Below, one piece after another: positions 49,486 through 59,601 of a DNA stretch of 64,000 nucleotides. The number at the start of each line of letters is the position of its first letter. The stretch's first letter is position 1. The position numbers and the translations under genes are program-made. Origin of the DNA: Strigamia acuminata (taxonomy: Eukaryota > Arthropoda > Chilopoda > Geophilomorpha > Linotaeniidae); NCBI GenBank assembly GCA_949358305.1, contig OX442323.1:4650001-4714000 (forward strand), written 5' to 3'. Below the pieces are notes generated by a model. That model was given only the letters and a program-made list of their open reading frames with translations, was not told the DNA's origin and searched no databases.

Positions 49486-52229
49486 ATGGGTATGAAGTTT
49501 AGTCTTGTTCTGTTTCCAGACCTCATTTGATTTCAGATGTAGCTGTTTACATTTTTTTAATTTCTGTGAAGGTTACTTCAGTGTATTTCTGTACATTTCC
49601 ATTGTTTCTGCTGCTCCTGGATGTAAATATATTGAATTTGGTGCCGGTCATGTGATGTGCAAATATGAAGAAAATGTACACATGCAAATACTTTGTTATT
49701 ACCATGTTGAATAATTTAAAAAATGTGAATTATTCCAGAAATGTAAGGCCGACCCAAGAGGATTTACTAAAGCTGACAGTGAACTCATGCTGAAAATGTT
49801 AAATGAAAAAAGAGAGTTAGTTGCTAGTGGAAAACAAACAGGACAACCTTCTGCTTCGAACATGAAACAATTGGTAAATTTTTTTTCTTTGTATGACAAA
49901 AAGGCACTTTACAAGATGTCGTCCCATTGGTCGAGCCAGTTTACTACTAACTCCAGACTGTATACTACTACTAGGAGAAGTAGTTTTGATTTTTATTTAT
50001 TGTTTTGCTTCTTATGACTAGTTTAGTTAACGTTATTTTGATTTTTCTTAATATAAAATGTTATTTCCATCATTGAAATGAAGTTTTACGCATATAAAAA
50101 TGTCAAACTCATGTTTGTTATGTTTATTGGTTACTTCGTCTGGAATTTAAAATTTTAGGCCGTTGCCTAGGCAATCGATTACAATGTCTGTACAATGTAA
50201 TGCAATTCTGGTGTTTGGTCTACTTTTACGGCTCACTACACCAGTAAACTGGTTCGACCAATGGGACGACATCTTGTAAAGTGCCTTTTTGACTGCAACA
50301 AGAGTAGAGTTCACACTCGAACCACTTACGTCGAAGTTGTGACTTTTAGAAAGTCTAATTTCTTAAAGTGTGAATGATCTATTTTTAGACTATTCACACT
50401 TATTCATTTAAACGTACAGGTTTGGAATGAAGAATTAGCAAAAATTGCGCAAAGAAGGACTGATCAGTGCGAAGACTCTTCTCCAGGAGTCCAAAGAACA
50501 AGTATATAGGACAAACAAACATTTTATTATTAAAGATTCACATTATTTGCAAATTGTTTCAGAAAAGTATCCGAAAGTATCATCGAGTCATTACATGATT
50601 CGCGCCACCAACCTGACCAAGAGCTTAAACATAGATGACATTGTAACTTATTGGTTCGCTCAAGTTTCAGCTTTTAAAAGTGAAATTAAAAGTCCATTTC
50701 AAAGGAATCCAGAAACTAACCTTTACTCTCAAGTAAAAATATATGAGTAATAGAAGGCATTGTGATGCTAAACGATGTAACGTGTTTTATAGATGGTGTG
50801 GGCAGAATCCGAAGCTGTGGGTTGCGGTTTTGTATTTTACCGCAAAGATGATAAGAACACGAAGAATCTCATATGCATCTTTGGTCCTGGGTAAGTAAAT
50901 CCCTAAGCTTTGCTGTGATGGTTGCTGATTAGAAAGTACATGCAAAACCACCACAACGTTGTCCTAACTCCTATTGGCTAAGCCGGTTTACAGGCGTAAA
51001 CTGAGGACTGTACTCTACTACGCGGAAAAGTAGTTCTGTTTATTTTCAATGAATTTCAGTGTAAAAAGTGATTCGTGTGATCGTCAGGCCACTTGGGGTG
51101 ACCTACGTCACTGCCACACACCACCATACGGCCCCAAGATCACCCCCTGATTGAGCAAGGTGATCTAGCCCGGGGGAAGGAAGGAGCTGAGTGGTGTGGG
51201 GAGGAGTTGCAGAGAGAGAGAGAGAGTGCGGACACCGACCAGGACGGTCGTGTGTTGACAGAGTTCCAGGGTGTTGTAGTTGACGAGGGGACAAGACGTG
51301 TTCCGGCTGTGAGGACTCTGCACTCCTTCCCATTCACCACAGAGACGCTCAGTATCTGGTTCACCCCACGATGCAGCCTCCATGAGTGGCTTCTGCGGGT
51401 CGTAGGTAAGTACGACATGAATGTAATGTTGAACCGACCACGTCACCCATTGGGCTCACGCCCAGTGTGTGACGGGTCGGTTGCCGGTGCGGCGTGCCTT
51501 CGTGGCATCCCTGCAATGGGTAACGGGATTCCCCATACCCCTAGACAACGCAATAAAGGCCAACCAACCAATATTGTGGGAATCTTAGTTATTTACGTGA
51601 AGTATGCGTCCCTACCCAGTGTTATCAGTCCCCTGACTACACTGGCGAGACCATAGCAGTCACATTCGTATGATGGATTTTATTTAATTGGTAATGTTTA
51701 TTTAATTTGCTAAAATAAGCTTTTCCCGTTTTAATCAATCAATGTTAGCATAGTTTGTTTGTTTCTTTTGACTGGTAAACAAAGGTTTAGTTTTTTATTG
51801 GTTGTTTTGTCTAGTTAGATTACAATTCTGGTGTTATGGGCTACTTTTTTGTGCCACTACACCAGTGAGATGGCTCAACCAATGGGAGTTAAGACAACGT
51901 TGTGGTGGTTTTGAGTATAGGAGAAAGTCGGTTTGCGATTTAAGCAAAGTTTAGATACATTATGCTTAACCAATTTGAATGCAGCTAATAATTTATTTTA
52001 TTTCAAGTTGCTAAAGTGACTATGTGTAATTTCTAGTGGGAATGTGGAGAAAGGCAAAGTGTATAAATTAGGAAAGGCATGCAGTGCGTGTCCAAAGAGT
52101 TGTTCAAAAGAATATCCTTCACTGTGCAGTGAGTATCAATACGTAGTTATAATAAAAGTTTCAATCAATGATAATCTAAAAAAATTTTTAAAAAAATTTT
52201 ATTTATTTTATTTTACGTTTTTAGAGTAA
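49486..52229 (+). CDS. CAP/SCP secreted protein C7
   Basis: Eight coding exons: 49,486-49,489 (an in-frame ATG also precedes at 49,483), 49,572-49,675, 49,739-49,873, 50,420-50,501, 50,563-50,732, 50,793-50,890, 52,037-52,128 and 52,225-52,229. They total 690 nt, 229 residues. The signal segment is MGYFSVFLYISIVSAAPG. Motifs are GHVMCKYEEN/KCKADPRGF, NEKRELVASGKQ, VWNEELAKIAQRRTDQC, NLYSQ then MVWAESEAVGCGF, LICIFGPGGN and a tail CSACPKSCSKEYPSLC. The CAP2 motif is unusual (ICIFGPG instead of VCNYGPG). It is the closest relative of C4. Intron 3 and intron 6 each hold a different copy of the palindromic TACTC MITE; the latter contains a further MITE. Confidence 0.87.
49894..50306. mobile_element. 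Palindromic MITE, TACTC family, copy 3
   Basis: The right end reads inward ACTCTTGTTGCAGTCAAAAA and the left end is truncated, starting at GACAAAAAGG. Inside that, GGCACTTTACAAGATGTCGT is identical in both arms, followed by the shared CCCATTGGTCGA. Confidence 0.8.
50939..51917. mobile_element. Palindromic MITE, TACTC family, copy 5, with a nested element
   Basis: Inward arms read CAAAACCACCACAACGTTGT on both sides, then ATTGG and the GAGCC-type inner block. C4 has a truncated copy with the same arms (43,381-43,500), so this insertion predates the C4/C7 split. The nested TTGTGAC-type element is at 51,076-51,665. Confidence 0.78.
51076..51665 (-). mobile_element. TTGTGAC-type MITE nested in the C7 intron 6 element
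   Basis: Starts TGTGATCGTCAGGCCAC and ends GACCATAGCAGTCACA. TTCG flanks both sides. It is inverse in orientation to the copies in C4 and C6. The 149-codon ORF across it is a shadow. Confidence 0.7.
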
Positions 52230-52582
52230 GAATCACAACATGTTTAGCTATCGACAATTTCACATCTGTATTCTTTTATTTCTTTGGTTTAATTTCAATC
52301 CAATAAATAAGTTTTGTCTTATTTTAAACCCTAACCAGTTGATTTTAATAATTTTTAATAATTTTAATTTTGTTTTATTTTTAATGATTTTATAAGCTGG
52401 TGCTTGTAAAGGAATAACGACAAAGTAAAAATCAAACGTTGCAGTTAAATTTAAATGCGATATAGTCACATCCGGGATAAAATGAAGCATAATAAAACTG
52501 TTTAATTAAATCAAATTAAAAGTTTGATGTTGAAAGTTGAGTGGATAACAATAACATAAACTTGGAGAATTTTATTGACCTG

Positions 52583-55211
52583 ATGGGTATGAATTTCTTT
52601 ACGTTCTGCTTTCACTTTTCAGCTCTAACTGTCTAGTCTATTTTGTTTACTTTCTGTGAAGCTTACTTTAATGCATTTCTATGCATTGCCGTTATTTCTG
52701 CCGCTTGTGGATGTAAGAGTAATTACAAACAATATGGCGTTGATCACGTCATGTGTAAATATGAAGAAAATGTACATATGCAAATTATTTTGTTAATTGT
52801 TATTTTTTATTAATTTAAAAATGTGTGTATTTAAGACATGTAAGCCCAACCCAAGAGGATTTTCCAAAGCTAACGGTAAACTGATGCTGAAAATGATTAA
52901 TGAAATAAGAGAGAAAGTTGCTAGTGGAAAACAATTAGGACAACCTTCTGCTTCTAATATGAAACAACTGGTAACGGCTTTTTATTTTGAAATGACAACA
53001 ATTTAAGTTATTTAAACGCACAGGTTTGGAAAGAAGAATTAGCAAAAATTGCCCAGAGAATGACTGATCAGTGCGAAATCATCCCAAATAGAAACCGGAG
53101 AACTAGTAGGACAAACAAGCATTTTATGGGAACAACTTCACATTAATTGCAATTTATTTCAGAAATGTATAAAACTATAGGAGTGACTGAATACCTGTTT
53201 CGGTGCAGCAGTGATTCAGATAATCAATTAGACGTAAATGCCGTTGTAAATGCTTTTTTCAGAGGAGCTGCAGAGTTTAAAAGCGAAAACATACATCCAT
53301 TCAAAGCAGCTGCAGAAACTAGCAGTTACACTCAGGTAAAGTTATGAATAAATATGATTAAACGTTGTGCGACCAACTGGCACCAGTCGGCCCTGGCAAC
53401 ATTATCATGATGATTAGAGACCGGATTTATATGTGAAATAAAATTCGGTTTATGCACATAAAATATGCAGTAAAAATTTCATTTTATGCAAAAAAAAAAA
53501 TAAAAATATGCAAAATAAAATAATTTATTTCAGTCACATTATTTGTTGCAATAGCAAATCAGCGCCATTTCTAAGTGTTGTGTTGTAAAACTGTGTCGCT
53601 TGTCAGTAAGCACAGACTTAAATGAAATACATAACTGATATGATACGTATCATTTTTGTATCATAAAAACTGCAATTTATGCATTTATTTTCGATTTTTG
53701 GAAAATATGCATTAATAGCAGATTTTGGCTTTATATTGAATATAAATATATTCCATGCATTTATGCATTTATCCGGTCTCTAATGATGATCCTCAGCAGC
53801 TCCTACGCTCACAGTTTTGCGTGGCAATATACGATGTATCATCGTATTTTTCTCGGTGTTTTGTAGATGGTGTGGGCAAGATCCGAAGCTATTGGTTGCG
53901 GTTATGCGTTTTACTCAAAAGACAATAGGAATATAAAACATGTCGTATGCCACTTTGGTCCTAGGTAACTAAATTCTCAAGCCGGCTTTGCTAGGTTTTT
54001 CGAAATAAAATGTACTGTTTAAGACAAAGTATACTCTTGTTCGACTCAAAAGGGTGGCCTTCTCCCATTGGTCGAGCCGCATTACTCTTAACTCCAGTCT
54101 GTATTACTACCACTAGGAGAAGTAGTTTTTATTTTTATTTATTTTTTAGATTATTATGACCATTTAAATTGATATAATTTTAATTGTATTTTATTATAAA
54201 ATGTTATTAGAGAGTTTGCGGGAGGCATTTTTCCCTTATTTTGTGCCACGTTACACTATTTTAGTGCCATATCGTAAGGGAAAAATCTTTAGTGTATCGT
54301 TTTCAACTCTAAATTAAAATATAGCGCAGCCAATCACAATTGAGAACACTATATTGTTAGCTCCGTCCATTGCAAATGGCGATTATTTTGTTGTCCCGAT
54401 CAAACACATCAGTCATAGGTATGTAGATTGAATGATAAGTGAGGCCCAAAATTAAATCTTAGGCACAAAACCATACTTTATAAGCATAATAATGGAATTT
54501 TATGCAGAAATTTGCACATTTAGGTCCTCAAATTGAATTTTTAGGCTCAAAATTACAAACTGTCAGTAGTTGGCTGAAATAGTGTAGTGATAAGGGAAAA
54601 GTGCAGCCCGCAAAAACTTAATTTATCATTTTTCCCTTACACTATTTTTATACCGTATAGTCTTTAACTGTAAGGGAAAAATGCATCCCGCAAACTCTCT
54701 ATTTCCATTTAGGAAATAAAGTTTTATGCACATATAAATGTAAAACTCATGTTTGTTCTGTTTATTGGTTGCTTTGTCTGGAAAGCAAACAATTTTGAAA
54801 TTTTGGCTGTTACCTATAGGCAATCAATTACAATGTAATGCATTTCTGGTGTTTATGTCTATATTTTTGGATCACTACACCAGTGATGCGGCATGGCCAA
54901 TAGGAGAAGGCCACCCTTTTGAGTCGAACAAGAGTATAGATGCAAATGCATCTCTGCTGATGGTAATTGATACGGGAAACCCGGGTGGCAATATAAGGAA
55001 ACTTTTAGTATTTGAATGCAATTTCTTTAGTGGGAATGTACAATACAGCGAAATGTACAAATTAGGAAAACCCTGCAGTGCATGTCCAAAGGGGTGTTCT
55101 AAACAATATCCTTCACTGTGCAGTGAGTATCAATAGTTGTAACAGAAGTTCCAATCAATGATAATCTAAGTGAAAAAAAATATCTTGTTTGTTTTATACT
55201 TTTTAGAATAA
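52583..55211 (+). CDS. CAP/SCP secreted protein C8
   Basis: Eight coding exons: 52,583-52,586, 52,662-52,771, 52,836-52,970, 53,024-53,105, 53,163-53,335, 53,867-53,964, 55,031-55,122 and 55,207-55,211. They total 699 nt, 232 residues. The signal segment is MAYFNAFLCIAVISAACG. Motifs are GVDHVMCKYEEN/TCKPNPRGF, NEIREKVASGKQ, VWKEELAKIAQRMTDQC, SSYTQ then MVWARSEAIGCGYAFY, VVCHFGPR and a tail CSACPKGCSKQYPSLC. The HN of the helix is IN, and CAP1 lacks both His and Glu of the classic set (WARSEA), as in C6. Intron 5 contains a hAT MITE and intron 6 a nested pair of MITEs. The empty equivalents are in C6. Confidence 0.87.
53415..53782. mobile_element. hAT-like MITE, TIR TAGAGACCGGAT, 8-bp TSD ATGATGAT
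   Basis: 368 bp. ATGATGAT is duplicated at 53,407-53,414 and 53,783-53,790, and C6 near 48,320 has the uninterrupted site CATGATGATCCTC. The interior is AT-rich. Confidence 0.92.
54032..54936. mobile_element. Palindromic MITE, TACTC family, copy 4 (arms TACTCTTGTTCGACTC), with nested element
   Basis: Both ends read inward TACTCTTGTTCGACTCAAAA and agree over the outer ~33 bp, flanked by TA (54,030-54,031 and 54,937-54,938). The inner blocks of the two arms have diverged (TCGAGCC against CCATGCC). The nested element is at 54,210-54,699. Confidence 0.85.
54210..54699. mobile_element. MITE with TIR GAGAGTTTGCGGG nested in copy 4
   Basis: 490 bp with ends GAGAGTTTGCGGG and CCCGCAAACTCTC, flanked by TA. 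Subterminal TTTTTCCCTTA occurs in both orientations. No ORF. Confidence 0.85.
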
Positions 55212-55423
55212 GAATCGCAACAAGCATATTGATGTCCGGTTTTATTTCATTCGAGACTGGCTGTGAAAGAATAATACGACCTACCCTAGTAAAAATCAAA
55301 CTTTGCAATTAAAATTAAATGTTGCAGTGTATATAGTCACATCCTGGATAAAATGAAGCACAATAAAACTGTTGAATCAAATTACATGAGTTTAATGTTG
55401 AGAGTCAGGTGGATGTGGATATG

Positions 55424-56821
55424 ATGGGTATGAAGTTTTGTCTTGTTTTGTTTCCAGACTTCATTGTATTTCAGATGTAACTGTTTACATTTTTTTAATT
55501 TCTGTGAAGGTTACTTCAATGTATTTCTGTACATAGCCATTGTTTCTGCTGCTTTTGGGTGTAAATACATTGAATATGGCGCTGATCATGTCATGTGCAA
55601 ATATGAAGAGAATGTACAAATTATTTTTTTAGTTCTATTTGGGATAATCTGAAAATATGTCATTGTAGAAATGTAACCCTCGCCCAAGAGGATTGACCAC
55701 ATTTGAAAGAGACAAAATGCTCAGAATGCTGAATGAGAAAAGACAGTTAGTTGCTTCAGGACGTCAACCAGGACAACCTTCTGCAACCAACATGAAACAA
55801 CTGGTAAATTCTTTTATCTTTAAATGGAAAACACCTAAAGAATTAAAATGCACAGGTTTGGGATGAAGAATTAGCACAAATTGCTCAGAGATTGACTGAT
55901 CAGTGTGATTTCACCACGAATAAAAACAGGAGATCTAGTACAGGACAAACAAATAATTTTTTTTAATAAAAGCTTCACATTTATTCAAATTTATTTCAGA
56001 AAAGTATGAATATGTAGGATTGAATGAATTCATGTTTCGGGTCACTAATCCAGAAAAGAATATCAAAGTAGTTAACGTTATATCTTCTTGGTTCAACGAC
56101 GTTTCAGCATTTAATCGCGCAGACATAAGTCCATTCAAATTAAAAGGCGGAAGTAGCAGTTACACCCAGGTAAATATATAAACAAAATTGCGATAAGTGT
56201 TTGGATGGACAACACGTGATCAGGGGAGGGACACGAGGTGCTGAACGCAACACACACGATGAAATTCACAATGAAATACACAGAACACGGTGGTTCCGGA
56301 CACGGGCTCGATGGGCACCGAAAAGTGCTGGGTAAGGGGCACCTGAGTTTTATTAGCCCAGGGCGCTGAAAAGTGTAAAGACGGCCCTGGCTCCACCTGG
56401 TTGCAGGGAGCTGCAACAGGTGCACGCGTTGTGCAGGGCTGTGACCCGCGCAGGAGCAGCCGGGGACATCGTGATAAGAAATTGTGTTTGCGATGATAAC
56501 GACGTAACGTTACGTTTGTGTTGGTGTTTCATAGATGGTGTGGGCAGAAACCGAAGCTGTGGGTTGCGGTTATGCATATTTCCACAAAGGGCTTATGAAT
56601 ATGAAATATGTCACGTGCCTTTTTGGTCCTGGGTAAGTAAACCACTATTTTATATTATTCGAATTTGGTAAAAACCCAACGACGTAATTTCTAGTGGGAA
56701 TATAGTAAACGGCGAATTGTACAAATCAGGATCACCGTGTCGTGACTGTCCAAATGGGTGTTCCAACCAATATTCTGCATTGTGCAGTACAAATCAACAG
56801 TTTCAAACAATGATAATGTAA
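55424..56821 (+). CDS. CAP/SCP secreted protein C9
   Basis: Coding exons are 55,424-55,427 (another in-frame ATG at 55,421), 55,510-55,613, 55,669-55,803, 55,856-55,937, 56,000-56,169, 56,535-56,632 and 56,695-56,821. Unlike its relatives I see no separate 5-nt last exon: the tail exon runs on to TAA at 56,819-56,821, giving 720 nt, 239 residues. A splice at 56,787 is possible but has no evident partner. The signal segment is MGYFNVFLYIAIVSAAFG. Motifs are [54 protein letters not shown] then MVWAETEAVGCGYAYF, VTCLFGPGGN and a tail CRDCPNGCSNQYSALC. AATAAA is at 56,879. It is the last CAP gene of the cluster. Confidence 0.85.
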
Positions 56822-56920
56822 AAAAAAAATATTTTATGTGTTTTTTTATTTCTCTGGTTTTTTTTTTTTTATTATTTCAATAAATAAGTTGTGTGTGGTT
56901 AAATTACTGAATGTTTTATT

Positions 56921-58056
56921 CTAAAAATTTGGAGCTACAGTGATGTCATCCCATGATGTAATATGCTTTTGATGGGCCAAATCAAGAAGTTGTTTCACAA
57001 TTGCACCCCCCAACTTGCCAGCAAATGGATGGAAAAAGGAGAGAGCTTGGGTGACAATTTTGACACTTAGGTCTTTCCAATTGCCTTGCAGGAACTGGAA
57101 ATGAAAGATTTGTTATAGTTTAGAGTTTATTAAAGCTTGGAAAATGGTATACCCTAGCTGCTAAAGCTTTAATCTGATCAGTGATTGGTTTTGCTGTGTC
57201 CATGCTCTTCATGAAGATGTCTTTGGCCCAGGATTTAAAGTCGCCCAAACTGTCTGAAATCCAAGAGCCAAGTCCACCAAACCAGGCCATAATGCGGTCC
57301 AGGGTGTCCCCAAGACCAAGCCCTCTTGAATCTCTGGAATACTAGAGAAAACAATGCAATTTTGTGGTTAGAAATTAATTTTATGGTGAATTGTTTTTTT
57401 AAAATACCAAAGTGGCTTCTTGGAGAGTGTTTGGGTTCTTGAAGATTTCTTCCACTGTTTGAAATTGAATTTTTTTCATAATTTTGGCTTTTTTTTTAGG
57501 ATTTTTAAATATTTACATATTTGGATGAACATGTCTTTGTCGTTTTCTATTTCTGAGAGTTCTGAAATCAACTTTTGAGCATTTTCAAGCGTTGGTTCGC
57601 CTTGCAATAGAGGTGCAAGTTTGTTGAATGATTCTTGAGTTTGTTGGCCCAAACCTTCAATTTTGATGAGGAAGTTTTCAAAATATTTCCTGATGTGTTG
57701 TCCTATGAGTTGTTTCACTCTCTTCTCCAATCTGTTAAATTAAAAAATAAACAAAATAATATTGTGACAAATTGTATTGTTACTATTGTACTAACAAATC
57801 TAAGCCATGAGCATTTGGGTGTCCAAGAACTACTTTCAAAGGTAATTCATCCTTGATGTTCGATAGGAAATGTGGAAGTTCTTCTAGTTGTTTCAGCAAA
57901 TGTTCAGCTTCTAATGATGGATGTAATAAAAGATTAGAATGAATAATATAAGTAAAAAAATGTAATTTTGCCTTTTAAAAGTTGTTTTTTCCCACTTAAT
58001 TGAGCAGTGGAGAGACCAAAAAGAGCAAAAAGAGCAAAAATTAGTGCAGTCTTCAT
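56921..58056 (-). CDS. Secreted alpha-helical protein, unknown family
   Basis: Minus-strand exons, from the start, are 57,972-58,056, 57,834-57,910, 57,517 to ~57,724, 57,408-57,454, 57,153-57,341 and 56,921-57,094. The signal peptide is MKTALIFALFALFGLSTAQ. The first intron appears to use a GC donor (AAAAG/GCAAAA). The start of exon 3 is uncertain: the obvious CAG acceptor at 57,730 breaks the frame, whereas a GAG acceptor at 57,725 keeps it and gives 260 codons in total. The mature protein is mostly predicted amphipathic helix (LLKQLEELPHFLSNIKDELP, LEKRVKQLIGQHIRKYFENF, RIMAWFGGLGSWISDSLGDF) with almost no cysteine. I do not recognise it. A lipid- or membrane-interacting secreted helix bundle is possible. 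Confidence 0.65.
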
Positions 58057-58395
58057 GTTGCTGTTGTAAAATGATAATAATTTGTCAGTAAACTTGATTT
58101 TTATATTAATTTTAAAATAAAAAAAAATTATCTTTAAAGCTTGAAACCCATTTGATAAAAATTGAATTCAATTGTATCAGCAAACTCTTTATCAAGACAT
58201 TTAAGCAAAAAATGGATCCAAGTACAATTGTACAAACTGATAGAAATATTTTATTTAAAAAAAAAAAACCACTCAAGTTATTTTATTTTAAACATTTAAT
58301 TCAATAAAGATTACACAACAAACTGAATAACTTCTTCAGTTGTTGACAAAACTAAAAATAATACACATAAGTTAGATATTTATAAGAGAAAAATC

Positions 58396-58950
58396 TTACA
58401 CGAATGCTTTAACAGAAAGAAAACAGCACACGACAACAATAATTGCAGTAGCGGTAGTTTGTAACGCAACATTCTTTCGTGTTGTTGTTGGAACTGTGCC
58501 ACCTTCCACACTTGGTGTTGTTGCATCAGTTGCATGACCATCAGTACAATTGCTGCTTGTGCTAAAATTAGAGCCGGCTTCTTCCGTGGTTACATCAACA
58601 TCGGTTACATTTCCTTGGCTGGGAATTGTCTCATTAAAGTTAGCCGGCTCTGTAGTCGACTCGGTCGCATTGTCCGGCTTGATTTCTTCGCTGGGCGGAA
58701 TCGTGGGCGGTTTTTCGGTGGTCGTTGCGACTTCTTTAGCGGTTTCGGTGGTGACTGAAGCAGTAATGCTGCTTGTGGTTACAGCTGGTGGTGCTGTTGA
58801 TGTGGAATTAGCTGAAATATCAGCTAAAATAAAATAATTATTGTGTTTTATGAGCGTGATGTGTTAATATGATGACTTACCACTCGTTTGGGAGTTGATT
58901 TCCGCGGTTAAATGCATGAGAACTAGGAAAATGTGTGGCAGGACGTTCAT
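58396..58950 (-). CDS. Small mucin-like surface protein (Thr/Ser-rich, C-terminal hydrophobic anchor)
   Basis: Minus-strand exons are 58,881-58,950 and 58,396-58,823, totalling 498 nt, 165 residues. The signal peptide is MNVLPHIFLVLMHLTAEINS. The middle is rich in Thr, Ser, Pro and Glu, with six N-glycosylation sequons (among them NSTS, NATE, NETI, NVTD). The C-terminus TATAIIVVVCCFLSVKAFV is hydrophobic and ends the protein, fitting a GPI-anchor signal or a single membrane helix. A non-coding first exon is visible: TATA box at 59,348-59,355, donor CAG/GTAAGAG at ~59,290 and an acceptor at 58,966 just before the ATG. Likely a heavily glycosylated cell-surface protein; the sequence type evolves fast, so homology is hard to judge. 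Confidence 0.8.
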
Positions 58951-59347
58951 TTTTGCTATAAATGTCTGAAAAATTAGAAATAAATTATAAATAAAGTCAT
59001 ATATGTGTGTATTATATACAGGAGTAGTTATTTTTCAGTGAAAAGGTTGAAATGGGTAATAGCCAGACGAGTAAACTGCTAACACGTGTGTAATTAAAAA
59101 GATGGTGCGCAGCAGGTACAATTAAACTTACTTTAAAGAGGAAACCTGTTGCAGGCACGAGATACTTCGAAAAATGTTGTGAAAAATAAATAGTTCACTC
59201 GACTGGTTGGAAATTAAAGTGCTAGGAAAGCAAATCAATTGAAAGTTGAGTTTCGTAAACAGAATTTAGCGTTTACTTCCTCCTCTTACCTGTTTGGGCG
59301 GTCTAGTTCTTCTGTTTGAAATGAGAAAGGCGAGCACTTTTGCTGCC

Positions 59348-59355
59348 CTTTTATA
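59348..59355 (-). promoter_or_regulatory. TATA box of the mucin-like gene
   Basis: TATAAAAG on the minus strand. The 5' UTR exon ends ~57 bp downstream at a CAG/GTAAGA donor. Confidence 0.65.
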
Positions 59356-59601
59356 TGTTGTTTGTAATTTAAATTTGCATATTTGCATATTTGATTAAAT
59401 AATATTGGAATAAAATTTGGATTTTTGTTTTATTATGTTTTAAAGTTTATTTTAGAGTGTTGTAGTTGGTATTTTTAATTTTGTAACGATTTTTATAATT
59501 ATTTTAGAGGTTTTTGTATTTATTATGGGCACTAGGCGACTGGAAGAGCTAGTTTCGGGATTTGCCGCTGGTAGCGCTGGTGGTTTGTTTGATGTTCCAA
59601 C

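Noticed and set aside
58534-58837. Plus-strand ORFs of 74 and 95 codons
   Set aside because: Antisense shadows of the Thr/Ser-rich exon of the mucin-like gene.
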